From a virus, in IMG/VR virus record IMGVR_UViG_3300035664_000072, positions 1-26,401 of that record: a DNA stretch of 26,401 bases, one strand, 5' to 3'. Made by a program: the position numbers and the translations under genes. Shown piece by piece: positions 1 to 7,000 of the stretch. Within the stretch, counting starts at the first letter, position 1, and the number at the start of each line of letters is the position of its first letter. The notes beneath the pieces were generated by a model that saw only the letters and a list, made by a program, of their open reading frames with translations, did no database searches and was not told the origin of the DNA.

Positions 1-65
1 CCCGTGGCCGTGCCGTCTACTGATCCAAACGTGTTGGAGGTGCTGGTGATGGTGCCGAAGGCCAT
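1..65 (-). CDS. Partial CDS, N-terminus of probable tail-associated protein
   Basis: An ATG at 65-63 opens a frame that reads MAFGTITSTSNTFGSVDGTA and continues off the left edge without a stop, so only about 21 residues are visible. It starts 4 nt after the stop of the upstream gene (TGA at 72-70), the same tight spacing used throughout the tail operon. The short Thr/Ser/Gly-rich start resembles the beginning of small beta-rich tail or decoration proteins, but this is too little to assign a family. Being real is likely from spacing and strand; function is a guess from position downstream of the tail genes. Confidence 0.5.
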   Translation of the reverse strand, partial: MAFGTITSTSNTFGSVDGTAT

Positions 66-69
66 AAAA

Positions 70-390
70 TCAGACGGTGACGGAGTCGATGACGTTGACG
101 CGGAAGATTTCCGAACGGGTCACGGACGAGCCGGGGAAGACGAACTTGATGTCCCAGCGCCCGAGGCCGATGGCCCAGTCAGCCGTCGAGCCGGGGTAGG
201 CCACCGTGAAGGACAGGCCGTCGCCCGCCTTGGTCACGGTCATCTGGTACTGGTTGAACTGCTTGTCCTCGAAGGTCGAGGAGAGGGTCGTGGTCAGCAG
301 GTTGGCCGGGCCGGAGGCGCCGGGAGTCCACGAGAATACGCAGGCGAAGGAATTGCCCCTCGAGATGGTGACGGTGTTTGGGCAGCTCAT
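70..390 (-). CDS. Small beta-rich phage structural protein (106 aa)
   Basis: The 106-residue product starts MSCPNTVTISRGNSFACVFS and ends in FRVNVIDSVTV. It has no signal peptide or membrane segment. Alternating hydrophobic/polar stretches (residues 5-20, 45-65 and 70-105) and a GRWDIKFVF segment followed by RSEIFRVNVID look like an immunoglobulin-like beta sandwich. Small phage proteins with this pattern lie beside tail fibres or baseplate parts in many siphoviruses. A 33-nt gap separates it from the upstream gene, and the next gene begins 4 nt after its stop. The ATG at 390 is the only convincing start. The structural role is inferred from position at the distal end of the tail operon; the exact function is unknown. 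Confidence 0.7.
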   Translation of the reverse strand: MSCPNTVTISRGNSFACVFSWTPGASGPANLLTTTLSSTFEDKQFNQYQMTVTKAGDGLSFTVAYPGSTADWAIGLGRWDIKFVFPGSSVTRSEIFRVNVIDSVTV

Positions 391-423
391 CGGGTCTTAT
401 TCTTGCGTAGGATGGAAGGGGGG

Positions 424-939
424 TCAGACCGGGTCCAGTTTTCCGATGGTGTAGATTTCGTTGGCGTCGATGTCGGGGATCACTTGCGAAGATTGCTGGG
501 GGTCAGTCCAATCGTGCGCGTCCTGTGTGATGGTGAACGTACCTCCGTCGGTGCCAACGTCTTCACCAATCAGTTCCATGAAGTCCTGGTTCTCTATTTG
601 GTCGGGAGGCCCGTACAGAAAGAGGCCCATGCCGAATTGGCTTTCCGCAGGAATAGGAGGGTCTGCTTCTGGGTCTCCCGGATTGCCCTCAATCCAGTAA
701 TAAGGAGAGTTCCAAAAAGTATTAGGGCCGTACCACGCACGGCACCTGAACGGCGAGCCGCTTTCCCAGATGAAAGCCTTGGGAAATGCTTCCCCGGTGG
801 TATCCATCCAGATACGGGAAAACCTAGTCCATTTAGGGGGAAATCGGTTTAGGTATCTGAAGTTAAAAAAAGTAATGGGCGACCTTACCCGACCCCAAGT
901 CGGCAGGCTTCCAGTCGTTCCTCCGATGCGGTCAGGCAT
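424..939 (-). CDS. Hypothetical tail-region protein, aromatic and proline rich (171 aa)
   Basis: I do not recognise this family. The first 110 residues are unusually rich in Trp, Tyr, Phe and Pro (for example NTFWNSPYYWIEGNPGDP near residues 75-92). The C-terminal third is acidic and ends in IYTIGKLDPV. There are no transmembrane segments or cysteine pairs. The start ATG at 939 shares one base with the stop of the preceding gene (TGATG), indicating translational coupling with the large tail protein upstream. Base composition is lower in GC than its neighbours, especially around 640-900. An aromatic-rich surface in a tail operon would fit a carbohydrate- or receptor-binding role, but that is conjecture. 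Confidence 0.7.
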   Translation of the reverse strand: MPDRIGGTTGSLPTWGRVRSPITFFNFRYLNRFPPKWTRFSRIWMDTTGEAFPKAFIWESGSPFRCRAWYGPNTFWNSPYYWIEGNPGDPEADPPIPAESQFGMGLFLYGPPDQIENQDFMELIGEDVGTDGGTFTITQDAHDWTDPQQSSQVIPDIDANEIYTIGKLDPV

Positions 940-2363
940 CAGACTCCGGCCCAGTAATACAGGGCGGCGCGGTTGCCGATCTTAAGACGCTCGGCCCAGA
1001 CGGAGCCGGAGATGGTCTGGTCGACGGTGAAGGTTTCCGGGTTGCCGATGTTACGCGCCACGGCCATGAGGATGAAGCAATACTCTTCCGTGTCCGTGAG
1101 GGTCGTCTGGGACTGGACAATCGTCGGGTAATGGACGTCCGTGATGTCTGATACCGGGAAGATGGGGGTATCGGTCGTGTGGTCTTTGACGCCGACCCGG
1201 AGGTAGACGTAAGTGTCCTCGTTGATGAGGAAGTCGATGGTCGCCGGCAACTGGGTGCCCGAGGCGGGTTCGTCGAACGGAACCAGGTTGTTGACCATGC
1301 CCGAACAGACGTTGGCGCGGTAAAGGTCGCCGGCCTCGCTTTCGACGACGAAGGGATGGAACTGGAACGGATGCTCGCACGCGTCCGCATCGTCGTCCTG
1401 GGCGGCGCAGCTCCCCGTGGTCCGATAGTCGAAGTTCTGCTCCGTCCAATCCGCCGGACCGACGAACTCCTCGAACCAGTCGGTATTCGCGGCCGTCAGT
1501 CCGTCCATCGCCGTCTTAGTCGAGGCGTTGGCGATGTTGGGCCAAGCCGGGTCTGCGTCTCTGTTGATATTATACGGGTCGTTCGTCTCGTTCAGGTCAT
1601 CCCGATTGGTCAGGAATGTACCGTTGAACTGGCAGGGGATATGCAGGTCGATGGGTCCGACGATATGCTGGTCGATGGTGAAAGTGATGCTGTCAGCGAA
1701 TGACGTGGCGTAGACGATGGCGATCAGTTTGACGTCATAGCCCCACTTGACGGGGTTGAAATAGGTCGTGTGACAGTTGCCCCAGTCCTTGGTCCCGCCG
1801 ATATCCGCGGAGGTATACCCGGTCATCTTGTGGATGTTCGTCGTGTTGGCATACTCCGAAGGCCCGGTCTCGGAAAAGATGGTGTCCTCGATGGAGTCGC
1901 CGGACTTGAAGATGGAAACCCAAGGCGTCTCGGCGTTCAGGAGGTCCGAGTCGGTGTCGTCGTTGGACTGGTTGATGTCGAACTTGCTGACCGTGATGTA
2001 GTAAGTCCCCGCCGAGTTGATGTTATAATAGCCTCCGCCTTCCATCCAGATGGGCGAACCAGCGCCGGCCGTTCGGGAGATGCCGGTGCCGTAGACCGCC
2101 ACCTTGCTGAGCCATGCCTGGCGTTTGTCGTAATGACCGCCGAACTTGACGCGCGGCATATTGCTCTGGGTGAAGGTGACCGTCCCCTTGGCGATCTGCA
2201 GCTTGTTGTCCACGCCGACCTTGATGCTGCGGACTTGGAACTGCTGGAACGACTCGGTGGCCGACCCTGCTCCTGCGTCTGCGAAAGGCTTCTCCGTGTT
2301 GAGGGTGAAGCCGTACCCGCTGGAGGTGAAGCCGTACCCGCTGCCTGGTTGTGCCTTGCTCAT
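939..2363 (-). CDS. Large beta-rich putative tail / host-contact protein (474 aa)
   Basis: The 474-residue product has no signal peptide and almost no helix-like heptads. It is dominated by Thr/Ser/Gly/Asp beta-type sequence, as expected of a virion surface protein. The N-terminus carries a tandem SGYGFT repeat. Around residues 325-345 is an acidic segment followed by Cys and aromatic residues (DDDADACEHPFQFHPF). The C-terminal 130 residues (GMVNNLVPFDEP, then TYVYLRVGV and YYWAGV at the end) look like a separate beta domain, possibly the receptor-facing or assembly module. The ATG at 2363 overlaps the previous stop by 4 nt (ATGA). The tail-operon position supports a distal-tail or fibre role; no specific family is assigned. 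Confidence 0.75.
   Translation of the reverse strand: MSKAQPGSGYGFTSSGYGFTLNTEKPFADAGAGSATESFQQFQVRSIKVGVDNKLQIAKGTVTFTQSNMPRVKFGGHYDKRQAWLSKVAVYGTGISRTAGAGSPIWMEGGGYYNINSAGTYYITVSKFDINQSNDDTDSDLLNAETPWVSIFKSGDSIEDTIFSETGPSEYANTTNIHKMTGYTSADIGGTKDWGNCHTTYFNPVKWGYDVKLIAIVYATSFADSITFTIDQHIVGPIDLHIPCQFNGTFLTNRDDLNETNDPYNINRDADPAWPNIANASTKTAMDGLTAANTDWFEEFVGPADWTEQNFDYRTTGSCAAQDDDADACEHPFQFHPFVVESEAGDLYRANVCSGMVNNLVPFDEPASGTQLPATIDFLINEDTYVYLRVGVKDHTTDTPIFPVSDITDVHYPTIVQSQTTLTDTEEYCFILMAVARNIGNPETFTVDQTISGSVWAERLKIGNRAALYYWAGV
2304..2343 (-). repeat. Two-copy 21-bp tandem repeat near the start of the 474-aa gene
   Basis: A 19-nt unit (plus strand ggtgaagccgtacccgctg) occurs at 2304-2322 and again at 2325-2343 with a 21-bp period. 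In the coding strand it gives GYGFT twice within the first 20 residues of the tail protein. The period is a multiple of three, so copy changes would not disturb the frame. Confidence 0.85.
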
Positions 2364-3226
2364 GAGGGTGCGACCGACGCGCTATAGACTTCGGCAGGGT
2401 AGCCCTCGCGGTTGAACCTAATCTCATAGTTGACCTTAAAAATCTTGGGCGTTCCGGAGGATTGGACGCAGTAGTCTTCAAAGCTGACCTGAGACAACAT
2501 GATCGTGGGGCGGGCCTCGCCTTTGACGGTTGCCGTGAAAGTTGTCCCGATGTGGGTTGGCAATAGTTTGATGCCTCCGAAAGAGTTGGTCGTGCTGGTC
2601 TTTCCGACCGCGTCACGGAGGGTCGCGCAATCACCTGAAGTGTTCGTGTAGATGACTCCGGAGAAAGAAGTCGTCGGAGCGAGGTACTGATTCTTGCCGT
2701 AGAAATATTGCTTTGCGGGGGTCGATGAATCCTTGAAGCCGACGAACGACCCGGCGTTGGTGGCGGTCCCCTTGGTGAAATGAGCGCCGAAGATCCCGCC
2801 GACCTTTTCGTTCTCCGAGATTGTCGAGTTCGCGAAGGTCGTGCCGTCGCCTGCGATGGCCGTGGTGAAGCCCGTGACTGGCCCGAAGAAGTTCGGGTGG
2901 GTGACGATGTGCTCGGAAGTCAGTCCGTTGGAGGCCGTGACGTTCGGGTTGGTCTTGCCGCCGGTCGTGGTGGTGCTGTCGATGCCGACGTATTCCGCGA
3001 CGATCGTATCTACCTTGAGCGGTCCTTTGGTCAGGGTGTACTTATGGACGAAGAGGTCGGAGTAACTTGGGTGGACCTGACCGCCCACGACCGCAGTCCC
3101 GGACGACGCCGCGTCGACGGAGAAGGTGGCCGTCCCGGTGATGAGGCCATAGCCGTCCGTCGTATAAGTCCCTCCTGGGTTGAGGAGTTTGCCGGACAGG
3201 TTGTTGCCGTTTTGAACGAGGGCCAT
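2360..3226 (-). CDS. Beta-rich putative virion (tail) protein (288 aa)
   Basis: The product is 288 residues, Gly/Thr/Ser rich and without membrane segments. Glycine-threonine turns recur through the first 180 residues (GSGT-, TTTTGGK- and TSEHIVTHPNFFGP-like stretches near 100-115). A more compact end includes RPTIMLSQVSFEDYC and YEIRFNREGYPAEVY. It starts 2 nt after the stop of the tape-measure-like gene (TAA-CC-ATG) and shares ATGA with the next gene, so it is part of the tail operon. In lambda-type order the genes after the tape measure encode distal tail and tip parts; that is the best guess. I cannot match it to lambda M, L or J. Confidence 0.72.
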   Translation of the reverse strand: MALVQNGNNLSGKLLNPGGTYTTDGYGLITGTATFSVDAASSGTAVVGGQVHPSYSDLFVHKYTLTKGPLKVDTIVAEYVGIDSTTTTGGKTNPNVTASNGLTSEHIVTHPNFFGPVTGFTTAIAGDGTTFANSTISENEKVGGIFGAHFTKGTATNAGSFVGFKDSSTPAKQYFYGKNQYLAPTTSFSGVIYTNTSGDCATLRDAVGKTSTTNSFGGIKLLPTHIGTTFTATVKGEARPTIMLSQVSFEDYCVQSSGTPKIFKVNYEIRFNREGYPAEVYSASVAPS

Positions 3227-3228
3227 GG

Positions 3229-4113
3229 TTATTTGTTCTTGGTGAGGAGGGCGGCGCGCGAAGGCGAGGCGTTAGCCGGGGTCGAGGGAGTGGCGCCGGA
3301 AGCGGTGACGTCGGCGGCAGGTGATGCTGTCTTGTTGGACGCGATGATCTGGAGGTAGGCGAGTTGCTCGCGCTGGATGGCCTGCTGCTCTTGGAGGGCT
3401 GTCACGACCGGGTTCTGGCCGACGCCGATGATGTTTCCGGACATCGAGTTAGGTGCGGACAAGCCTTCCTTGCCTGTCTGCTTGGCGGCCTTGACCTTGG
3501 CTTCCTCCTCTTCCTTGCGGATGCGTTCGGCGGCCTGCTTCTGTTTGCGCTGGGTTTCTTCCCAGTTCGCCATGGCCTTGCCTTCATCGGAGCCGCTAAA
3601 GGCTTCGAGGGCCCTTTTCTGGACGTCTTCCCGATTGGCCATGTTAGCCGTGAATCGTGGGTTGATGAGGTAGTTGGCCATGTTCTCGCGGCGGAGCTGG
3701 TCTAGAAGTTTCTGGCCTTCGGGCGTAGTCTCAAGGAACATCTTGGTCTTTTCAGCTCTGCCTTCCTTGGCCGACTCGGACTCCTTCTCGCGCTCCTGAC
3801 GCTCCTTGAAATACATCGCCATCCGGCGTTCATGAGATGAGACGAACATACTGTCCCCCTTGGCGAGCAGATCCAAACCTTCTTGCGCTCGACGGCGGGC
3901 GTCCGCGATAGCCCCTGAGACGCTGCTGATGGCAGACTGAAGCAAGACCATCGGGGCGAAGAATCCAAGGAAGATGTCTTTGAATGAGGTCGAGAACTTT
4001 TTCTTGATATCCTCCATCTGCTTGCCGAAGGACACGGTGGCCGCCTTGGCCTTGTCCATGGCCTGCGGGACGTCCGAGGTCGTCTTGATGTTAAGCTCCA
4101 GGGATTGTGCCAT
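3229..4113 (-). CDS. Short tape-measure-like / minor tail protein (294 aa)
   Basis: The start chosen is the ATG at 4113 (MAQSLELNIKTTSDVPQAMD); upstream sequence in this frame is antisense-like Arg/Pro-rich noise over the previous gene. Residues 15-45 (VPQAMDKAKAATVSFGKQME) look like the N-terminal helical signature of tape measure proteins. A hydrophobic stretch follows at about 48-72 (DIFLGFFAPMVLLQSAISSV). Then come long charged helices with coiled-coil character (Glu/Lys/Arg-rich, 90-240) and a disordered Ala/Ser/Thr tail. It overlaps the chaperone-position gene by 23 nt. Tape measure length scales with tail length, so 294 residues implies a very short tail, or this is a minor tail protein rather than the ruler. 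Confidence 0.68.
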   Translation of the reverse strand: MAQSLELNIKTTSDVPQAMDKAKAATVSFGKQMEDIKKKFSTSFKDIFLGFFAPMVLLQSAISSVSGAIADARRRAQEGLDLLAKGDSMFVSSHERRMAMYFKERQEREKESESAKEGRAEKTKMFLETTPEGQKLLDQLRRENMANYLINPRFTANMANREDVQKRALEAFSGSDEGKAMANWEETQRKQKQAAERIRKEEEEAKVKAAKQTGKEGLSAPNSMSGNIIGVGQNPVVTALQEQQAIQREQLAYLQIIASNKTASPAADVTASGATPSTPANASPSRAALLTKNK

Positions 4114-4708
4114 CGTCGGGTGTTTCCTTTGCAGGATTGGAAGGGGGCGCAGCCGCGGCGGCCTGCTCCTTGGCCAGTTCTTCGGCGATGAAGGCTTCCT
4201 CTTCCGGGGACATGATCGCCACGTCCGCACCCTTGCGGATAGCCAGGGCGGAGTTCAGCCAGATGGCCTGACACTCGGGCATCTCCCACGCCCGCTTCTC
4301 TTCGATGCCGTTGGCGATGAGGTTGGCCACGATGGACAGGGGCCACGGGACGCCCTTGTCCCCGCCCCCGCCCGCCTTGGCCTTGGACTGCTCCCAGAAC
4401 TTAGGCCAGTCTTGGACGAGGATGTAGCCGGCGAAGGCTTCCAGCAGGCGCTCGAACTTGGCAGGGTTGTTCTCGAGGCTGACGATCCGCAGCTGGTCCC
4501 GCCAGCCGATTGCCCCGAGTTGCTCTTCGGCGCACACTTGGCAGGCGAAGACAAGGTCCGCAGGGGTTACGCCGCGGGAGCCCGTCAGAAGCGGGGAGTC
4601 CAAGGCCATCAGACGCACCCGGTACTTGAGGCACCAGGGGTAAAGCGAACGACCCAGCAGCCGAAAAGGCGCCGGGTCGACATAGGCATTTAAGAAGCGT
4701 CGGTCCAC
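4091..4708 (-). CDS. Putative tail assembly chaperone (gpG position, 205 aa)
   Basis: The gene lies between the tail-tube and tape-measure-like genes, where lambda has G/GT. The 205-residue protein is mostly helical. It begins MDRRFLNAYVDPAPF from a GTG codon at 4708; no in-frame ATG exists before residue 34. The middle has LADLVFACQVCAEEQLGAIG-type sequence with a single CxxC, and the C-terminal 50 residues are Ala/Pro/Glu rich and probably disordered. The 3' end overlaps the next gene by 23 nt. Lambda-type chaperones use a programmed -1 frameshift here. I see only a five-C run (plus strand 4143-4147), not a canonical heptamer, so frameshifting is unproven. The role rests mainly on synteny. 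Confidence 0.62.
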   Translation of the reverse strand: MDRRFLNAYVDPAPFRLLGRSLYPWCLKYRVRLMALDSPLLTGSRGVTPADLVFACQVCAEEQLGAIGWRDQLRIVSLENNPAKFERLLEAFAGYILVQDWPKFWEQSKAKAGGGGDKGVPWPLSIVANLIANGIEEKRAWEMPECQAIWLNSALAIRKGADVAIMSPEEEAFIAEELAKEQAAAAAPPSNPAKETPDDGTIPGA

Positions 4709-4742
4709 TTCCTTGATGCTGTCCCCTTTGCGGGGAAGTCAA

Positions 4743-5120
4743 TTACATCGAGATGCCTTCGTAGTCGATGGCCGTGATGGACACCGACGTGAAGCCTTGG
4801 GACGAGCCCTTGTCATCAATCTTCGTGATGACTCCCGTGAAAGAAGCCGAAGCGGAGCCAGAGGGATAAGCCGAATTCGTGTTTGCCGTGAAGGAGAGAG
4901 TGCCGCCGAGGGCGGGCATGGTGGCCGTCTTGGCGATGCCTTCGACCGTGATCTCGGACTTGCGGTCATCGAGACGGTGGGTCTTGGTCAGGCCATTTTC
5001 ATCGACGACCGTGGCCTCGGAGTTGAACGAGGACGTTAGGGTGTAACTCTGGACGAAGAGGTTGGTGACAGTACCGGCGATACCGTAGATGCAGGTGGTT
5101 CCGTTAGAGATGGCGGCCAT
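4743..5120 (-). CDS. Putative major tail (tube) protein (125 aa)
   Basis: The 125-residue beta-rich product starts MAAISNGTTCIYGIAGTVTN. It has a central segment (DRKSEITVEGIAKTATMPAL) followed by TLSFTAN and SVSITAIDYEG. The alternating strands with a DRKxEITVEG turn resemble small tail-tube proteins that form stacked hexameric rings. It follows the tail-terminator gene and precedes the chaperone and tape-measure positions, exactly lambda V's slot. Lambda gpV is longer (246 aa) because of an extra Ig domain; a bare tube domain of this length is normal elsewhere. The ATG at 5120 is preceded by GCATATTCAA, also found before the scaffold gene start, instead of a Shine-Dalgarno sequence. Confidence 0.7.
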   Translation of the reverse strand: MAAISNGTTCIYGIAGTVTNLFVQSYTLTSSFNSEATVVDENGLTKTHRLDDRKSEITVEGIAKTATMPALGGTLSFTANTNSAYPSGSASASFTGVITKIDDKGSSQGFTSVSITAIDYEGISM

Positions 5121-5144
5121 TTGAATATGCGGGCTTTGGAATGA

Positions 5145-5579
5145 TTAGGCGGCGGGCAGGACGACCAGCACGTCGAACGAGAAAGCGGTCGCCCAGGAGC
5201 GTTCATCGATGCCCTCGTCTTCGGACCCGATGATGACATCGTAGCAGGTCGCGTCGGTCGAGGTGACGAAGGCCGCTTTGATGCTGGTCAGGTCACGCAT
5301 ATTGCCGGACAGGGCGGCGCAGCGGGCGCGGTGATCGGCGAGGGTCGTGTCGTCGGCGTTGGAGAAGAGGGTGATGCGGACCGAGCACGAGTAGTTGCCA
5401 AGGCCTTCGGGGAGGTCGCCAGGGGCACGGGCGGAGTCGCAGAGGACCACGGCCTTGGGCAGGGTCTGGGTCGCGGCGCTGTCCCCGGTGAGGAACGTGA
5501 CGGCGGTCAGCCCGGTCTGGGTCGAGAGGTAGGTGGCGAGGGTGGCCTCGACGATGTGACGGATGGATTTGGTGCCCAT
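5145..5579 (-). CDS. Putative tail terminator (lambda gpU-like, 144 aa)
   Basis: The start is placed at the ATG at 5579 (MGTKSIRHIVEATLATYLST), 7 nt after the upstream stop; a longer frame to 5642 would overlap that gene by 56 nt. The product has an N-terminal helix, a strand-rich middle (CSVRITLFSNADDTTLADHR), a helix with RCAALSGNMRDLTSIKAAF, and C-terminal strands ending FSFDVLVVLPAA. This mixed alpha/beta pattern and length match tail terminator proteins, which cap the finished tail tube and join it to the head. Position between tail-completion and tail-tube genes agrees with lambda gene order. Confidence 0.68.
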   Translation of the reverse strand: MGTKSIRHIVEATLATYLSTQTGLTAVTFLTGDSAATQTLPKAVVLCDSARAPGDLPEGLGNYSCSVRITLFSNADDTTLADHRARCAALSGNMRDLTSIKAAFVTSTDATCYDVIIGSEDEGIDERSWATAFSFDVLVVLPAA

Positions 5580-5586
5580 AAATTGG

Positions 5587-6534
5587 TTAGCGTTTTCGTC
5601 CTGAATTAAAGTCGGAAACGTCTCGCTTAAGAAGTTGGTCAAGGTCTCGGTTCATGCGGAGAACTGCGTTAGAGTAGACCATGCCCTCGACGTTGTTAGC
5701 GGTAGCCTTTTCTCCGGCGTTACCAATCAGGTTAGAAAAGCTAAGGCTGACGGCCTTGGTGCTGGCGTAAAGCTTGTGGTTGCTGTTGCCAGGGAATTTC
5801 TTGACGTAGCCGGCCACGCCCTTGCGACCGAAGTTCTGTTCGACGCCCTTTTTCTTGGGCTTGGGTAGGGTCTGCATGACGTTCCACCAGCCGGACTTAA
5901 GTTTACCGACAAGGTTCTGTTGTTCTTTGATATAGGCGTTCAGGTCGGCCTTAGACTTGACCAAGAACTTACCAAGGTAGTCGCCCTGATGGCGGATGAT
6001 GCGGGTCTTGCCCTGCCTGTTGGTATACTTGTAGCGCCGATGAATCGGGGCGATGTCTTCGACGACCTTGTTGCCCATGCGAAGGCTGGTGGCGTTGAAG
6101 AAGTTCTGGGCCTTGCTGTAAGCACGCAGTTCGTCGTTATCCGCCACAATCTTATTGATGATCGGGTTGTCGAAGTTGGCGACCTTCTCCTGGGCGGCTT
6201 TCTTAGCAATCTGGAAGGAGGCGAAGTCTCCGTTCTTCGCCGAAGCGGCTATGTTGTTGAGAAGCATGGCCCCTGCTACGCGGCCCTTGTCGTTGACTGC
6301 CACGAAAAGCTTGTTGATGTCTCGAGCGACAGCCCGCTTTCCTTGAAGTTCGGCCTGCTTGGTTTCTCCCTTGCCGCCACCTTCCCCGAAAGGAGGGGTG
6401 AAGATGATGGCGTCGCGGCACATCAGGGCGGCTTCCCGCAGCGCGGCGTATTCCATGGTCCATCCAGCTTCCTGGGCGAAGGTAGTGAGCATCCTATTGA
6501 AGCTCGCCACGTTCTGGTGGATGACCATTCCCAC
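5587..6534 (-). CDS. Putative head-tail / tail completion protein (gpZ position, 315 aa)
   Basis: The product is basic, about 313-315 residues. The N-terminal helix (SFNRMLTTFAQEAGWTMEYA) and the following FTPPFGEGGGKGET motif resemble minor tail/HK97 gp10-like proteins, whose N-terminal regions often include a TPVxTG-type loop. A long helical middle follows, with a Lys/Arg-rich region (HRRYKYTNRQGKTRIIRHQG) near 165-185 and a basic C-terminus. The start is either GTG 6534 or ATG 6528 two codons later; 6534 keeps the usual tight spacing after the upstream stop. GC content falls to about 40-50 % in parts, below the neighbours. The Z-like role comes from position between connector and tail terminator and is not firm. 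Confidence 0.62.
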   Translation of the reverse strand: MGMVIHQNVASFNRMLTTFAQEAGWTMEYAALREAALMCRDAIIFTPPFGEGGGKGETKQAELQGKRAVARDINKLFVAVNDKGRVAGAMLLNNIAASAKNGDFASFQIAKKAAQEKVANFDNPIINKIVADNDELRAYSKAQNFFNATSLRMGNKVVEDIAPIHRRYKYTNRQGKTRIIRHQGDYLGKFLVKSKADLNAYIKEQQNLVGKLKSGWWNVMQTLPKPKKKGVEQNFGRKGVAGYVKKFPGNSNHKLYASTKAVSLSFSNLIGNAGEKATANNVEGMVYSNAVLRMNRDLDQLLKRDVSDFNSGRKR

Positions 6535-6540
6535 GGCGGG

Positions 6541-6921
6541 TTACTGGTTATCGTCGATGACGACGAGCGTGATCCAGGCCGACCCGGGCTTGTAGGTCTG
6601 GCTGGTGATGCGGACGGTCTTCCCGCCGGCCACGATTTTCTTGCCTTGGCCTAGGGAGGCGATGGGGACGCCACCCGACAGTAGGGCCGCCGATGCCCCC
6701 ATAGACCCGTCTGGCTGGCTCCAGGAGGCCGTTACAGCGGGGAGCCTGACCGAGTACTGGGTCCGTTCCATATACCCCCCTGCTTCGAGCACGGTCGAGA
6801 CGGCGGGGTCGGAGATAAGGCAGGAGAAGGTGATGGCCCCGGAGTTGGCCGACCCGGCCACGCCGAAGTCCGCCACCATCTCTTTGGCGTCGTTAAGAAA
6901 CTCGGTTCCGTAGAGGCTCAT
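6541..6921 (-). CDS. Putative head-tail connector (lambda FII-like position, 126 aa)
   Basis: The 126-residue product begins MSLYGTEFLNDAKEMVADFG, a short helix. The rest is beta-rich (GYMERTQYSVRLPAVTASW, KKIVAGGKTVRITSQTYKPG, then WITLVVIDDNQ). This arrangement and size resemble FII-type head-tail joining proteins (lambda FII 117 aa), which bind the connector and provide the tail docking surface. It is the first gene after the capsid-gene terminator and precedes the tail completion gene by 6 nt. The IxxxxYKPGxAWITL ending is the most family-like part. The call is by length, predicted fold and synteny. Confidence 0.62.
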   Translation of the reverse strand: MSLYGTEFLNDAKEMVADFGVAGSANSGAITFSCLISDPAVSTVLEAGGYMERTQYSVRLPAVTASWSQPDGSMGASAALLSGGVPIASLGQGKKIVAGGKTVRITSQTYKPGSAWITLVVIDDNQ

Positions 6922-6951
6922 CCTATACTTGCCCGGATTGGATTAGGGCAC

Positions 6952-6977
6952 AAAAAAGGCCCCCATTGCTGGGAGCC
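6952..6977 (-). terminator. Intrinsic terminator after the major capsid gene
   Basis: On the minus strand a 7-bp stem GGCTCCC (6977-6971) pairs with GGGGGCC (6964-6958), with one G-U pair, around a six-base loop AGCAAT. It is followed at once by six T residues (6957-6952). This is the clearest Rho-independent terminator in the window. It sits 24 nt past the capsid stop and before the connector gene, so capsid transcripts may end or be attenuated here while a fraction reads on into tail genes. Confidence 0.8.
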
Positions 6978-7000
6978 TCGTTTGAAGCCTTAGGCCGCTA

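Noticed and set aside
4-852. Long plus-strand frame of 282 codons over the tail genes
   Set aside because: It lies antisense to two coupled minus-strand genes, shows Arg/Gly/Val-rich mirror composition, and has no spacing relation to any other plus-strand gene.
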